DNA of 64,000 nt from Phyto melanocephala (taxonomy: Eukaryota; Arthropoda; Insecta; Diptera; Rhinophoridae): contig OW799235.1 of the NCBI GenBank assembly GCA_941918925.1, forward strand, positions 45,166,701-45,230,700. The letters are read 5' to 3'. The translations under genes and the position numbers were made by a program. The notes under the pieces were generated by a model. It saw nothing but the letters and a program-made list of their open reading frames with translations. It searched no databases and was not told the DNA's origin. Shown piece after piece: positions 11,571 through 24,155 of this stretch (position 1 is its first letter; each line of letters begins with the position of its first letter).

Positions 11571-12005
11571 CTTCTTTTGAATTTAGACTTATATTTCCTA
11601 ACGTTTCTATTTCTACCTCTAACAACATAATGCTCATTATCGCCCTCTGCTTGTACGATTGCAGCTTTTCTGAAAGGGTTATTCATTTTTTCGAGACGTT
11701 TTCTTGAAACTTCTGCTTTTAGATAGTTGGTATCCATTTGTTTTTTCTTTTCTAGTTTTATTAATGTTATTAATTCTACGCTCCTCTATGATTTGAGGAT
11801 CAACTGTTGGTTGTAATTTGTTAAAGAAAATGTTGTACGGTGTTTCGCCGGTAGTGGAATGAATTATATTATGGTTGTAAGTAAATATTGAAATAATTAA
11901 GTTCCTTATCTCCTGAGGTGTTTATAATTCTCAACTTTTCATTCAATGTCTTGTGTAATCTCTCTATGTCACCTATTCCAGTTTTTCCCGTGGTTATCTC
12001 CAATT
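11571..12005 (-). pseudogene. pol: Errantivirus integrase, C-terminal part
   Basis: The reading resumes to the left of the Rep-2 insertion with [18 protein letters not shown], the region around the integrase catalytic Glu (here IERLHKT). After frame breaks it continues to MNNPFRKAAIVQAEG, the C-terminal domain. It ends just upstream of env (start 11540). It belongs with 13810-15100. Confidence 0.75.
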
Positions 12006-13809
12006 GAAATGGTGGGGGTATATTCATTTTGTCATTCCGTTTGTAACACATCGAAATATCCATTTTAGACCCCATAAAGTATATATATTCTGAATCAGGG
12101 TTTGATTTGATGACGATCTAGCTATGTCCGTCCGTCTGTCCGTCTGTTGAAAGCACGATAGAGGTCGCACCGAAAAAGCTAGGGAGCTCAAATTTTGCCA
12201 GAATCTTTCTTATAGACAAGGTTTGTTTGGTATTGAAAATGGGCTAAATCGGAATATTAGGAAGAGAGTTATAGCTCGAAAAGCAAGAGTAGGTCGAAAA
12301 ACCCGTGTCTTTCGAACATCGAATAAAATGGAATTGTGTCCAAACGCATTAACATAGACTCATGAAACTTCGAATATATATTTCCTGAGTAAAAACAATA
12401 TTATTCCCTGAAAATTATCTAAATCTATGCATTAGGAGAGGAGTTATCGATCAAAATGTACGAAAATTTATACCGCACAGTGTATTTTTCGGTATATTTA
12501 AAAACAAAAACGTCATAAAAGCAACAAAATTTGATGTACGACTCTGAAATTTTGCACACTTTGCTTTTTGGTGAGAGACTTTTTTGTAACGTAAAATCAA
12601 TGTGACACGCCCATTTTTACGCCCACCTCCCATATAACGTTTTACCTAAATTCATATAATTTCTCTATTAATAAAGATTTTGGAATAATAAAGGACTATA
12701 TTGAAACATCTAAAATGTACTCATTCGCAAAAGCAACTTTGACACGCCTACTATAACGCCCACTTTTCACGTTATCTACCGTTAATGAAATTTAAAAGCT
12801 CATAAAACCGCCAAAATTAGAGGTATGATGATCAAATGTGCTACGTATATCCTTCTAGGCAATGTTATTACTGTGCCAGAAAATTAAGGTGCCACGCCCA
12901 CTTTTACGCCCACCTCCCATATAACGGTTTAACTAAAATTCATATAATTTCTCTAATAATAAAGATTTTGGAATAATAAAGGACTATATTGAAATACCTT
13001 AGTTGTACTCATTAGCAAAAACAACTTTGACACGCCTACTATAACGCCCACTTTTCACGTTATCTACCGTTAATGAAATTTAAAAGCTCATAAAACCGAC
13101 AAAATTAGAGGTATGATGAAATTTGCTACATATATCGTTTTAATCAATGTTATTGTTGTGCCAAAAAGTTAAGGTGACACACCCACTTTAACGCCTACCT
13201 CCCATATAACGGTTTATCTTAAATTCATGTAATTTCTCTATTGACAAAGTTTTTTGGAAAATAAAGGACTATATTTAAATATCTAAGTTGTATTTATTAG
13301 CAGAAACTTTATTGACATGATAATATTTGTATTATCTAAGAAGTCATTTCCAGATTTTCTAACATTTTATACAGACCTGTTTTGCAGAAATTTAAATATT
13401 TTTTACAATTCTCCCGATTGTGGACGAATTTGAACGATTATGTTGACCAAAAGAATCACGAAGTGCACAAAATGCATTTTGATTTGAACGCCCATTTTCA
13501 TAAAAAACCTGAATAACTTTAAAGCGTTGCTCATTTGCGTATCTTTCCACGGATCAAATTGAGTAAGTTTGAGATTGAGAAATGTCAAGTGAAATGCAGA
13601 AAACAAATTTAAAGACTAGGTGTAGTTCACCTTCAACATGGGCCCTTAAAATTTAACCACCCTCTACAAAGAAAGTGATACATATTTTATTATAAAAAGA
13701 TTATTCCATAGCGAATAAAAAAATAATAAATATTGTGCTTTAAATGTACACAAAATTGGTGGTGGGTATAAAAGATTCGGCACAGCCGAATATAGTGCTC
13801 TTACTTGTT
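12006..13809 (-). mobile_element. Dispersed repeat Rep-2, copy A, inside errantiviral integrase
   Basis: On the minus strand it starts ACAAGTAAGAGCACTATATT with the hairpin ATTCGGC-TGT-GCCGAAT, then TATACCCACCACCAATTTTG. It holds degenerate tandem units of ~285 bp with the words TGGGCGTTATAGTAGGCGTG and GGGAGGTGGGCGT, then a GACGGACAGACGGACGGACA block, and ends near ATATACCCCCACCATTT. The same repeat lies in opposite orientation at 27664-30049, which retains a further GGTGGCGGGTATAAA end. No coding capacity. It splits the integrase reading between 12005 and 13810. Confidence 0.8.
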
Positions 13810-15100
13810 TTATATTCACATTATTAATACCTTGGTCCTAATCAATCTTCAAGATCCTAGGTGGTCCCATAGTGTTAAATACCCTTAAAAGAGCCTTCTT
13901 TGTCTCTATCCAATTCAAGCACTTTACTGGCTCTGCTGTGGCAAATTTGGAATACAAGTCAATGCAAGTTAAGTAGTGTTCCTTGTCCCATTGCCAAAAA
14001 TCTACAACATATCTTTCCCTAGTTTCGTATATAGGAGGTGTGACTTTAAATGGTAATTTATGATCCACATGATCCGACTTACAGCGATTGCAGAGTTCGC
14101 ATTCGTTTATTATACTAGAAATTTCTTTCACATATTTCGGACAGTAATATTTGGTTCTGAAAACTTTGATTTTTTCTATTTCTTGATGAAGTCCACCGAG
14201 ATGAATTTCTAAAATTTTGGTTTTAAAATCAGCGTAGTTTTTTATATTTTCCAGCAGCTTAGTTGACCTTAATACTGGCTAAATATCCTCTGAAACTCGA
14301 AAGAATCTACATCTTCTGGCATGTAAAGAGTTATCTTTTTATTCAAGAAATAAGTTTTTATTACATCCTTTATTGTCTCAATATCTAAATCTTTGTAAAT
14401 AATTGTTGTAACATTATTTGAAAGTAATTTCTTTGTAAATATTCTGTTTTGGTTTCCTTTAATAATTTTGATCTGGTTTTTAAAAACGTTCAGTGGTCTT
14501 TCAGTAATCGGTATATAAGATGAGTTGTCTTCTTCTGCGGAATGAGTAGTGACAGCAACTGAGGAGATCTCATTTGCATCATCAGTTTCTGGGTCTATAT
14601 CATTATGATTACAATTTTCGTTTCTTATACGGGAAAGGGCGTCTGCCACATAGTTCTCTCCTCCCGAAATGTGCTTGATATCAAAATCAAACTCATTCAA
14701 TTTTATCTTCCAACGTTGCAGTTTTTGGTTGGGTTCTTTAAGGTTATGCAGCCATTGCATTGGCTTATGATCACTATTGATTAGAAATCTTCTACCGTAC
14801 AGATAGGAACGGAAGTACCTTGTCGACCATACTATTGCCAGTAGTTCCTTCTCTGTGGCTGAATAGATTAGTTCGTGTTCATTAAGTGTGCGGCTAGCGA
14901 AACAGATTGGATGGTCTTTTTGGCTTAGGACGGCTCCAAGGGCTGTATTCGAAGCGTCTGTTGTTAGCACAAACAGTTTTTCATAATTTGGATAAGCCAG
15001 TATTGGTTCGCTGGTTATCAAAAGTTTAATAGTGTCAATCGCATTCATATAATCTTTATCCGTTGAATTTATTCTATTACCCTTTTTCAGACAATGCTTC
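13810..15100 (-). pseudogene. pol: Errantivirus Pol: RNase H and integrase N-terminal part
   Basis: RNase H-like region: LAYPNYEKLFVLTTDASNTA, ALGAVLSQ, ATEKELLAIVW, INSDHKPMQWL, ISGGENYVADALSR. Then an acidic linker, a stop at 14269, and a frame-changed stretch with the zinc-binding H/C residues (HLGGLHQEIEK ... CELCNRC). The integrase core start (YVVDFWQWDKEHYLTCIDLYS, carrying the first catalytic Asp) follows, then a stop at 13838 just before the Rep-2 insertion. The reverse transcriptase and everything upstream are missing: at 15101 the sequence switches abruptly to element B. By family: retroviral polyprotein for reverse transcription and integration. Not functional. Confidence 0.85.
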
Positions 15101-16240
15101 ATCCATACATAGTTACTAGGTGGAAAAAATGTTTTCAGGCAACATACCATTCGACGTTTGATCCAACATTTACTTTTAGGTAAGTTTCCTTTTCTATTTC
15201 GATACATAAGCATTTACTTGGTGACCATTTTCTTTTCTTTTTCAGTTAACAACGAAACAAATTTTTAACAACATAATAAAAACAAGTGACCGCGAATACA
15301 CCACACACATCACAAACAAGAAAAAACACCCCTATAAAAAAATACATCAACAAACCTACAAAACGAACAAATGCAACAACCACAAACAACCCAAAAATAA
15401 ACAATTTGGTCAGGATCAACCCGCAACAAAACTTCGTTTTCGCGGTAACCTAACTAGAGGGAACGGTGTGCGGGTTGCATGAGGTAAATTCGACACAACT
15501 TGGGGAACTCCCACACCCTGACTTCTCACAAGCCGGGCTAAAATTCTGCCCTGTTCAGCCATGTTTCAAGAAAGTTAAGGTATCTTTTCAAAATCCTAAC
15601 AGCACCATTCGCGACCAGATTAACGTAAGTAACCACCAAAGTAACGATAAAAAAACTTAATAATAAATGTAAATTACCCTAATATTGCACTAAATTATAT
15701 CACAGACAAAAAAAAAAACAAAAAGGAAAAAATAATATAATTATTGAACCATAATACCATTCTCTAACTGGTTTACCTTCTCGCACATTCAGGACTGCCT
15801 TCATAGATGCCTCTGCCAATTTACATGGGTAGCTACACCACTAGTTCTGTTCCACGGGAAGTATCCGCCTCTATACCTATCCAATAGAGTTTACTTTGTG
15901 ATCCATTTTCCCCTTTCAGATTTTACACGAATGTACCCCACTGATATAATTATGCTGCAGCTGCTCACCAGATAATCTCTAACTGTCTATTATACGGAAT
16001 TCCTAAAGCCATGGTATGTACGTTCTATAAGTGGCCCATAAAAAAACTTCGATATATATAAAAAAAAATATATGTATATAGGTAATCACCTCAAAAAGAG
16101 TCAGAGACAATCCCACAATCATATAAATAAAATTAAATTATATGTAAGTCATAGCAAAAAAAAAAAATAAACAAAAAAACAAACGTTATTGACACTTATC
16201 TACCATGAGTTGTCTACTCCCTATATCAGGTTTTCGACCC
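15101..16240 (-). repeat. 3' non-coding/LTR region of element B, copy 1
   Basis: Nearly identical to 36630-37753 in copy 2, starting CCATACATAGTTACTAGGTG. The part up to about 15440 recurs a third time at 42603-42922, on the far side of copy 2, as an LTR would. Exact TG/CA ends were not resolved. In copy 1 the outer part present at 36304-36629 is missing, replaced by errantivirus pol. Confidence 0.6.
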
Positions 16241-17185
16241 TCAAATCCTAATATCCTTAACGTGATATGTGCCTATGGGCTTTCTGTCTAATGACTCCAA
16301 CTCATACATATTATTTCCAACGGGTCTCAGAATTCTACATTTTAAAAATTTCCTACAGAATTTTGCGTTCAAGTTTTTTCCGAAATCACTCAATACAATA
16401 TTCCTTCGGTACACTTCCTGACCGGGGATGAATTTAACTATTCTGGCTCTTTTATTATATTTATTTGCACTTTTCTCATAACCAGTATGCATGTTATCTT
16501 TAATCTTCTCCCTGAGAAGTTCCAACTTTTCATTCAAATTTAAATTTCTCACCTCGTGATCCATTAGGAATGACAATTTTCTGGCTAACTTATAATCGGT
16601 ACCACTAGAAAACATGTGAAATCCGAATAGTGCAAAGAAAGGGGTAACGCCTGTTGCTGAATGTACTGACGTTCGTAAGGCACATTCAATTTCACTTAGA
16701 TACAAATCCCAGTTTCTATGATCTTGATCAAGATATGCTCTAATGGCTGCCAAAACGGATTGATTAACCCTTTCTGATGCATTCGATTGGGGGGAATACA
16801 CTGCTGTTCTTAAGTGTCTGATTTTATACGCATCTATCATATTTTGAAAACCTTTCGCTATAAATTGAGAGCCGTTGTCACTATGGATTATCTCCGGCAC
16901 ACCAAATTTGTGAAAAATTTCGTGTACTAAAAATTGCACAACATTATTAGTGGCGGCCTCTTTCATAGCCTTTAGAAACGTAAATTTCGTGAAATGGTCC
17001 ACAACTATGAACACATAACAATTGTTATTCTTTAACCTGGGGTATTTACCCAGAAGGTCAATGTATAATTTCTGAAATGGACGTTCAGTTATTACCTCTT
17101 TTTCTATTTCGGGCATTAATCTTTGATTTGATGGTTTGGTTTCCTTACAAATTTGACACTTATTGACATAGTCTTTAACCTGCAC
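16241..17185 (-). pseudogene. pol: Element B (copy 1) integrase
   Basis: A 314-residue open frame. Zinc-finger tail CQICKE, then the core domain: LYIDLLGKYPRL (first Asp), IIHSDNGSQFIAKGFQNM (second Asp), SPQSNASERVNQSVLAAIRA (Glu), so the DDE triad is present. A basic C-terminal region (NKRARIVKFIPGQEVYRR) and a final GTYHVKDIRI follow. The frame is open, but the rest of pol is broken, so it is scored as part of a dead polyprotein. The same protein is encoded at 37754-38698 with only a few substitutions. Confidence 0.88.
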
Positions 17186-17364
17186 TGTCAGTTTAGGCCA
17201 AGTTTTTAACCTGCACTGTCATTTTAGGCCAGTAAAAAAACGTTTAACCCTCTCTAAGGTTTTTGCGATGCCCCCGTGTGCTGCTGTGTTTCAGCAATGT
17301 GCCTTTTCAATAATTTCAAAGGTGATATTAGTTGGTATCCAGAGTTTCCAATTGTATTCATCTC

Positions 17365-17697
17365 CTAATTCTTTACAAAAAGAAGTTCTTTTGAACACGA
17401 AACCATTGAACCATTGAACTCTTTTGTGTCAAAATCAAACATCTCCTCCTTAGTAATTTCATTAATTTCTATATCTGGTTGCATTCTGGACAACATATCC
17501 GCTATTACATTCTCTGACCCTTTTCGGTGCTCTATTTCGAAATTATATGCCTGTAGTTGAAGAGACCATCTTGCCAGGCGTCCGCTAAGATCTTTTAATG
17601 ACATGAGCCACTTTAAACTTGCGTGGTCTGTAACAACTGTGAATGGCATCATTTTCACATAGGGTCTAAATTTCTTAATGGCCATAACCGCTGCCAA
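17365..17697 (-). pseudogene. pol: Element B (copy 1) RNase H, second half
   Basis: Reads [60 protein letters not shown]: the RNase H/connection motifs with the HRKGxxNxxADxLSR end of Ty3/gypsy Pol. A stop at the NSC* position (17725) separates it from the first half of RNase H upstream. Between 17186 and 17364 a short tandem duplication of AACCTGCACTGTCA..TTTAGGCCA is visible, where the integrase HHCC domain should be. Confidence 0.82.
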
Positions 17698-17727
17698 GCA
17701 TTCCTTCTCTGTAACGCTATAATTTCT

Positions 17728-18261
17728 CTAACAAGAGTTAAGCTTCTGGGAATAGAATGCTATTAGATGTTCCTCCTTACCATCGTTTAATTGATACAAT
17801 ACTGCTCCTATTCCGTATTCAGACGCATCACACTGTATATAGAATCTTTTTTTGAAATCTGCGTGTTTTAATACAGGTGCTGTCGTAAGCGCTTTTTTAA
17901 GTAGTTCAAAGGACTCGGCTGCTTCTGGTGTCATTACAAACTTTTTTGATTTTTTTAAAACATCAGTTAATGGAGCAGAAATAGTAGCAAAATTCTTAAT
18001 AAATCGCCTATACCACCCGGCTGTCCCCAAAAAACTTCTAACTTCTCTGGTGGTTTTAGGTAATTTTATATTTCGAATTGCCTGGACTTTTTCAGGATCC
18101 GTTTTTAGAGTCCCTCCACCAACAATATATCCCAGGTATTTTATTTCTTGAAAGCAAAACTTCGATTTCTCAATTCCTATAGTAAGGTTTGCTTTTCTAA
18201 GGCATCGTGTGACTTCTTCGAGTAGTTTTAAATGTTCTTCGAAGGTACTGAAAATAACCAA
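17728..18261 (-). pseudogene. pol: Element B (copy 1) reverse transcriptase, C-terminal part
   Basis: The frame begins in the catalytic region (YLDDLLVIF, bases ~18288-18250), continues with FCFQEIKYLGYIVGGGTLKT, VRSFLGTAGWYRRFIKNFAT, then the RNase H start FYIQCDASEYGIGAVLYQLN. A frame change at about 18262-18300 lies right at the YLDD motif, so this copy cannot make active RT. Copy 2 has a different break just upstream of the same spot. Confidence 0.85.
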
Positions 18262-18265
18262 CAGG

Positions 18266-19420
18266 TCATCTAAGTAAATAAATACGTTTTCTTTGAGGTA
18301 TACCCTTGTCCATTAATCTACAAAGGCGCTGAGCAGCGTTACAGAGGCCGAAAGGCATTACTCTGAACTGGTATAGGGGACGACCTGCTACCGTAAACGC
18401 TGTGTATTGTCTATTATTTTCCTCAAGCTCTATCTGCCAAAAGGCATGTTTCAGGTCCACGCTACTTATATAATATGTTTTGTCAATCCTACTTATTATC
18501 CCATCTATATTTTGCAAAGCGTAAGCATCTTTAACTGTTAATTTATTTATCTTTCTAGCATCCAGACAAAATCTATTTTTACCAGGCTTACGCACAATTG
18601 TGATTCGATTATTCCACGGGCTCTGACTTTCCTCTATTACATTTAACTTCAGCATCATATCAATTTCCTTATACGTGATTTCCTGGACCGCCGGAGATAT
18701 GGGATAATGTCTGTCTTTAAACGGAACTGCTCCATCTATTATTTCGATACGATGCTTTTCCAAAGTGGTGTGACCTAGGCCGTTTTCTTCAAAGGTAAAG
18801 AACTGGTTTATTACAAGGTCTAAATCCGCCTTTTGCGACGTAGATAATTCGTGAGGTCGTAATCTATACTCTTCCTGTTTATTTACCATATCCTCTTCTA
18901 CCTTTCGCATATTTATTTCCTCTGCATTTACAATTTCAGGTGCCAACCCGAACTGTCGCAAAAAATCGACACCTAGATAGAGGACCTGTTCTAAGTCAGG
19001 GCAAAGGTACATATTCATAAGGTGCTTTTGGTCCTTGTACTGCACATTTAGCTTCACCTTTCCAAGTAGTCTATGTTGTTGACCGCTGGCTGTTCTAACT
19101 GAAGTTATAATGGGTAAAGAATCTAGTTGTAATTGTTGAACTACTTCCCTGCAATTTCGCCCTAAAATACTTATTGACGCGTCTGTATCAAGAAGTCCTT
19201 TCAACTGTATACCTTCTACACGGACCTCTACAAACACACGAGGATCACTTTTAAACATTTCGGCCCTATGAATAGCTTCCAATATGTGACGTCTAAATCT
19301 ACGACGCGTGGCAAACTTTTCCCTAAGTCTCAATATTCGATTAGAAATGGGTCTTTTCTGACCCTCTTCAGCAAAAATTGTTTTCCTAACTATCTTATAA
19401 TTCTTCTTCCTGATTTCCAA
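18266..19420 (-). pseudogene. pol: Element B (copy 1) protease and reverse transcriptase N-terminal part
   Basis: 384 residues. Protease motif LKGLLDTDASISILG near residue 70: the active-site DTG reads DTD here, which should abolish an aspartic protease (copy 2 keeps DTG). RT palm/fingers follow: LGHTTLEKHRIEI, VIEESQSPWNNRITIVRKPG, FCLDARKINKLTVKDAYAL, ISSVDLKHAFWQIELEE (catalytic Asp), RPLYQFRVMPFGLCNAAQRL. The frame is lost just after MDKGIPQ, before YLDD. Confidence 0.88.
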
Positions 19421-19484
19421 AGGTAAGTAGTGTCTATTATTGGCTACAATAAATTTACTAATACAGTTTTCCAGTGCTGCAGGC

Positions 19485-21140
19485 TCACATTTGTTGGCTT
19501 TTTCTACTGTTGTGGCTGGCCCGGGTCTTCGAGACGAGACACCCCTGCCAATTTCTCGTCTCTCTCAAGTTTGCCTGTTTACACACTGGGCATTTAGGCG
19601 TGATTACGTTCGGTTTCCCGCACCGATAGCAAAACAAGGCACGTTCAGTCGAAGGACATTCCATAAACACGTGTCCTTGGACTTTACAATTCCAGCAAGC
19701 AACTGGTGACCTTAGCCGTGGTTCAATACTGATAGCGGCTACTTCTCCAAACTCCGTAGGCTGATCTTCCTGGCTCTCGGTGTTAATATATAGCTCATTT
19801 ACGTGTCTCATAGATCTTGTCGACTGTTGTTGCGTAGGCTGCAAATATCTTGAATCCTTCTTAACGAAAGTCCTTTCTGCCTCGTTACATTCTACACGTA
19901 GCTGTTCGACTGAAGAAATTGCCATGGGATATACAATTTTCCCTACGCTGTCTTTAATATTTCTTTTCAAAATTCGTATCATATCATATTCAGGTATTTG
20001 CTGGATCAACTTCGAACGTAATTGACACATTTCATGAAAATACACATTAATCGATTCATTCATGTTTTGTTTCCTTTCAACAAGATCTCGCATTATCTCG
20101 AAGTTGGACCTAACAGCTTGATAACGACTAATTAGTGCTGACCGAAGACTTTGCCACTCTGACACAACATGATTTTTGACGAACCACCAATACCATTCCT
20201 TTGCTGAACCAGATACAAAGAGGTGAAAATCTCTCAAAACCTTACCCCATGGAATGTTATAACGGGCCTGCAAATGCTCAAGTCGAAATATGAAATCCTC
20301 AACTGATATTGATCTATTACTACCATCAAATACCAACCCAAATTTATCGACCCGAATCCAAATTTTTTCTCCTACATTTTGGGTGGTATTAACAACACCT
20401 TCACTTAATTGTTGCGGACGACTTGGGTTCCACCAGTTTCCATTTATTCGGTTATAATTCGGACCAATATTATTATCGACAGCTTCATCGTTCCTGTATG
20501 GAATTAACCCAATATCAGCAGTACCACTTACATTATTAATTTCACTCGAACTTGGACGATACGGATGCTCATTTGTCGTCGAATTATTCTGGCCTACGGG
20601 ATTGGTTCTTGTTCAATTGGATGTCGCAGATTCTACTCTAAACGGGGTGTTCGGATTATTTGCATTATTACCTACACTATTTCCAGTTATGTTAGATCTC
20701 AGACACCCTAAATTATTTGCCGTAGTTACTCTAGTTAGATCCTCAACCATTTTTGTTAAATTTCCTATACTATTTCTCACTTCATTAACTTCTTCCTGTA
20801 CTAATTTTCTTCATCTCTCTTCCAGATTTCCGTGTACCAAGGATGATTCATGAACAATTACATCTCTTTCAGCTCCAGTCACAACCTCATTTCCATTATT
20901 ACATGTGAGAGGAACATCTCGTCAACTAACATCGTTTGCTACACTATTAGTCTGACCATGATTTCCCTCCATTTTGGTTCCGGACTATCCCTTCTCTGCT
21001 TAGCCGTTGTGGGTAATGAAGAATTATTTAAATTAGGTTCTACTATTCTCTTTCTTACTATTATCTGTGAAGTCTTCTTATTAGGCCCTGTTTCCTTTTC
21101 TCTATTATTTTCTATATTTTTGCACAAGACCTAGTTTCTA
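19485..21140 (-). pseudogene. gag: Element B (copy 1) Gag
   Basis: The clear frame is 20336-19485 (283 residues). It has a capsid-like region VFDGSNRSISVEDFIFRLEH, FHLFVSGSAKEWYWWFVKNH and MNESINVYFHEMCQLRSKL, then two cysteine knuckles: CWNCKVQGHVFMEC (CCHC) and CYRCGKPNVITPKC, whose His position is Val. The style resembles insect CsRn1/Kamikaze-type Gag, by recollection only. Homologous, frame-broken sequence extends upstream to about 21140 (for example ESSLVHGNLEER and GEKIWIRVDKFGL read from other frames). Function when whole: capsid and RNA binding. Confidence 0.82.
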
Positions 21141-23178
21141 CACTCATAACTTTCCTAATTGCAAAAAAAATCTCGATTTTTATTGCCTTCCCGGTTATAA
21201 GATCAAAAAAAAAAAATCAAAATCAAAAATAAAAAAAAACTGCTGCGAAAATTATACAATAAAATTTTTCAAAAATAAAAAAAAACAAATCTATAGATAT
21301 ACTTTTAACATAATAGAATTGTTATAAGTGGTGGTGGTGTGATTGGTTCCGTATTCTCTTCATAATTTTGACTCTCTTCGAAAAGAGCATCTCGTAGATG
21401 TGCTTAATCAAAAAAAAAACTAAAAAAAATTGCGTACTCAAAAAAAAACATAACAGTCTGACAATACTCTACTATTGGGTTAAGCAGAGGCAGACTTGAC
21501 TAACTCTTTCGATACTTGGGACCTCTAAACTTACGTTTTGAGCGGCTATCAATAGTCAGTCAATCGCTTCATTGAACAGACCTCAGACTTCAACGAAACA
21601 ACTAAAAAAAAATATTTCGGGCAACTATCGGTCACTGTTAGGGTTCTTAATCAGAAACTCCTACGAATCTTCGATAGCCCCAGTGAACTCGTTACACTCA
21701 TTAAGAAAATCATTACTTGAACTTGCAAAATTTAAGAAATATCCTGTACAACTGTCTTCCGGCCTCCCAGAACGGATACGAAAATTACTTCCTATCACAA
21801 ATTCAGCAATAACGTTTCCTGTGTATTGGGCTATTTTGCTACTCTGTTGGGCTATTGATAAGTGTTTCGCTCTTCCACACTCAGCAACATTATTTTCCTA
21901 CATTCATCATGATTATTGCTTTACATTGGGCACCATATTGTTACGTGACCTCCATGGGTACTAGAGGGATCAATCGGTTAGCTCACGAGCTCATCGGGTG
22001 GGTGTTTTCCCTCACCTCTAGCCCCTAAGGACGTACCAATTACAAAAGAACAAACTACAAAAATCAGAACTACTACAAGAGCATATCTTGAGCGGGAGGT
22101 AGATGTTAACCACCAGTCGCCCTTCCCTACCATCGTTAACCAATTCCATACTTATGTCTATGGGACCCCTTAAAAAAACAGTTTCACCACATACTCACCA
22201 CCTTATAACAATTCCCTCGAAAATATTTACCAATTCATAATTTATATATATATATAGTATCAGAAATCATTACATAATTTATTTAAACTAAACAAAAAAA
22301 ACTTAATCCTAAAATCTTAATGTATACTCTTTTCCTTTCACTTCTTATTGTAATTAAATTTTTCTAAATTCCGAATTTTAATATAGAAATAAACATATAA
22401 ATAAAACTTAATAACTATTACAACTTTCCAAAAAAAAACAAATTATACAATGAAATAACTAAAATAAATAAAATTTCTCTTACTAATCTATACTAAAGAC
22501 AGAAAAAAATATTTTCCTATTTATTTTCCTCTATTACTATTTATATTACCCTGGCTCTAATCAACTGCGTATGAATTTAACATCTAAGCAATATTATCTT
22601 AATTTATCCTAACCTGAAGGAGCTCCCTAAGGCTAGCAATCTCCTGTATAACAAATAGTAGGAGTCTAAAACAAAAGCTAGTTGATTAAAACCTATTTCC
22701 GTTTTAATATCTTTTACTTTCCGGATTGGGCAAATTAATCAAAAAAATAAAAACCTACTGCCCTCTACGGTATACTCTATATGAACACTAATATAAAATT
22801 AATTTCTCTAAACAAACCTGTTGCCTAATTTGGGGATGACGTAGCACTTAATCTAAATATACTGTATAACCCAACTTAACAAAAAACAATACTGCACAAC
22901 AAAATAAAACTGTTACACTTAAATCAACTAAAATAAATAAAATATTGTAACATAAATTAAGTATAAAATGAATATTTAAGTTAAAAAAAAATTAATTTTT
23001 CCATATGGATATGTATTCATAATTTTATTCCGTGAGTTCGTTACTTAATCTCGTTGAGTACGTACGTCTCTATATAAAGCGGATAGTAGTTATTACTAAT
23101 TTTTCAATTTAAATACCAAAACAACAAAACAATCGATTTTACTTTGTAATTGCAGTTTGTGTTTGTTATTGAACTCTC
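21141..23178. other. Long non-coding stretch, 5' side of element B copy 1 and LINE 5' flank
   Basis: AT-rich with G/C-richer patches (21480-22190). No LTR matching the left end of B was found. At about 21939-21950 the minus strand has CACGTAACA followed by ATATGGTGCCCAATGTAAAG, which could be an LTR end plus a degenerate primer binding site. The last ~100 bases are probably the 5' UTR of the jockey-like LINE. An open frame at 21572-21964 (plus) has no recognisable motif and is not called. Confidence 0.4.
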
Positions 23179-24155
23179 GTGGGCGCCGAATTACAACACA
23201 AGTGCAGCTATAACCAAACTAATATGGCCCCTGGGGCCAAATCTATAAATTTAGATTTGAAAAAACCGAGTATGAAGAGACAAAAAAAGTCTCGACCACT
23301 CCCGATCAATATGTTTTGGGATCTACCTACAACGTCAAAAAATCGGTTCAGTGCTCTTGCTGACCAAAATGAGATGGAATTGGAGCCAGTATCCAACATA
23401 CACGTAGAAAAGAAAATAAACCCTCCACCATTCGTAGTCGATGCTATCATACCACTTAACGAACTTCAAGTGCTATTGGGTAAGGATTCGATCTACAAAC
23501 GCACCTCCATTGGCACTAAAGTTTTTCCACAAAATATGGATTCTTACGAAAAATGTAAGAAAATTTTATTAGAAAAGAAAATCGAATTTCACACGTTTAA
23601 TTCAAAAGGAAATCGCCTATATACCGTCTTTCTATATGGGCTCCCTAAAATTAGTATTAAGGATATTAAACAAGATATCGAAGGATACAATTTGACGCCC
23701 TCATCAATCACTGAAATTAACACCAAATTCAGTTCGGTTGACAACGCAGTATATAAGGTACAATTTTTAAGAAAAAATTTCAATCCAAAATCATTAACCA
23801 ACCCAACACAGTGTTGGAATTGTTTGATGTATGGTCACGGAGGTGACCATTGTAATCGTCTTCCTGCATGTATGATATGTGCAAATCAACACCACACCAG
23901 TGATTGCCCACTTCGGAATCAAGGTAAAATACCGGCTGTATTTGCATGTTTTAATTGTAAAAAACATGGCAAAGAACGCACAGACCACTCTGCAAATGAT
24001 ATTAGTTGCCCGCTACGGTCACTTTACTTGGAGACTAGAGCGAAAGCAACAAGGAAAAATATGCAAATACATAACAACAAACAAAACACACAACAACACA
24101 TTAATGCTAGTCTCCCAACAAACAATTACAACAATAACAATATATATCGTAATAA

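Noticed and set aside
19440..19709. Plus-strand open frames over element B gag and pol (also 17852-18151, 41004-41273)
   Set aside because: Shadows of the minus-strand gag/pol frames, which carry the real motifs.
21572..21964. 130-residue open frame on the plus strand
   Set aside because: No motif, and located in the non-coding 5' side of element B; probably chance.
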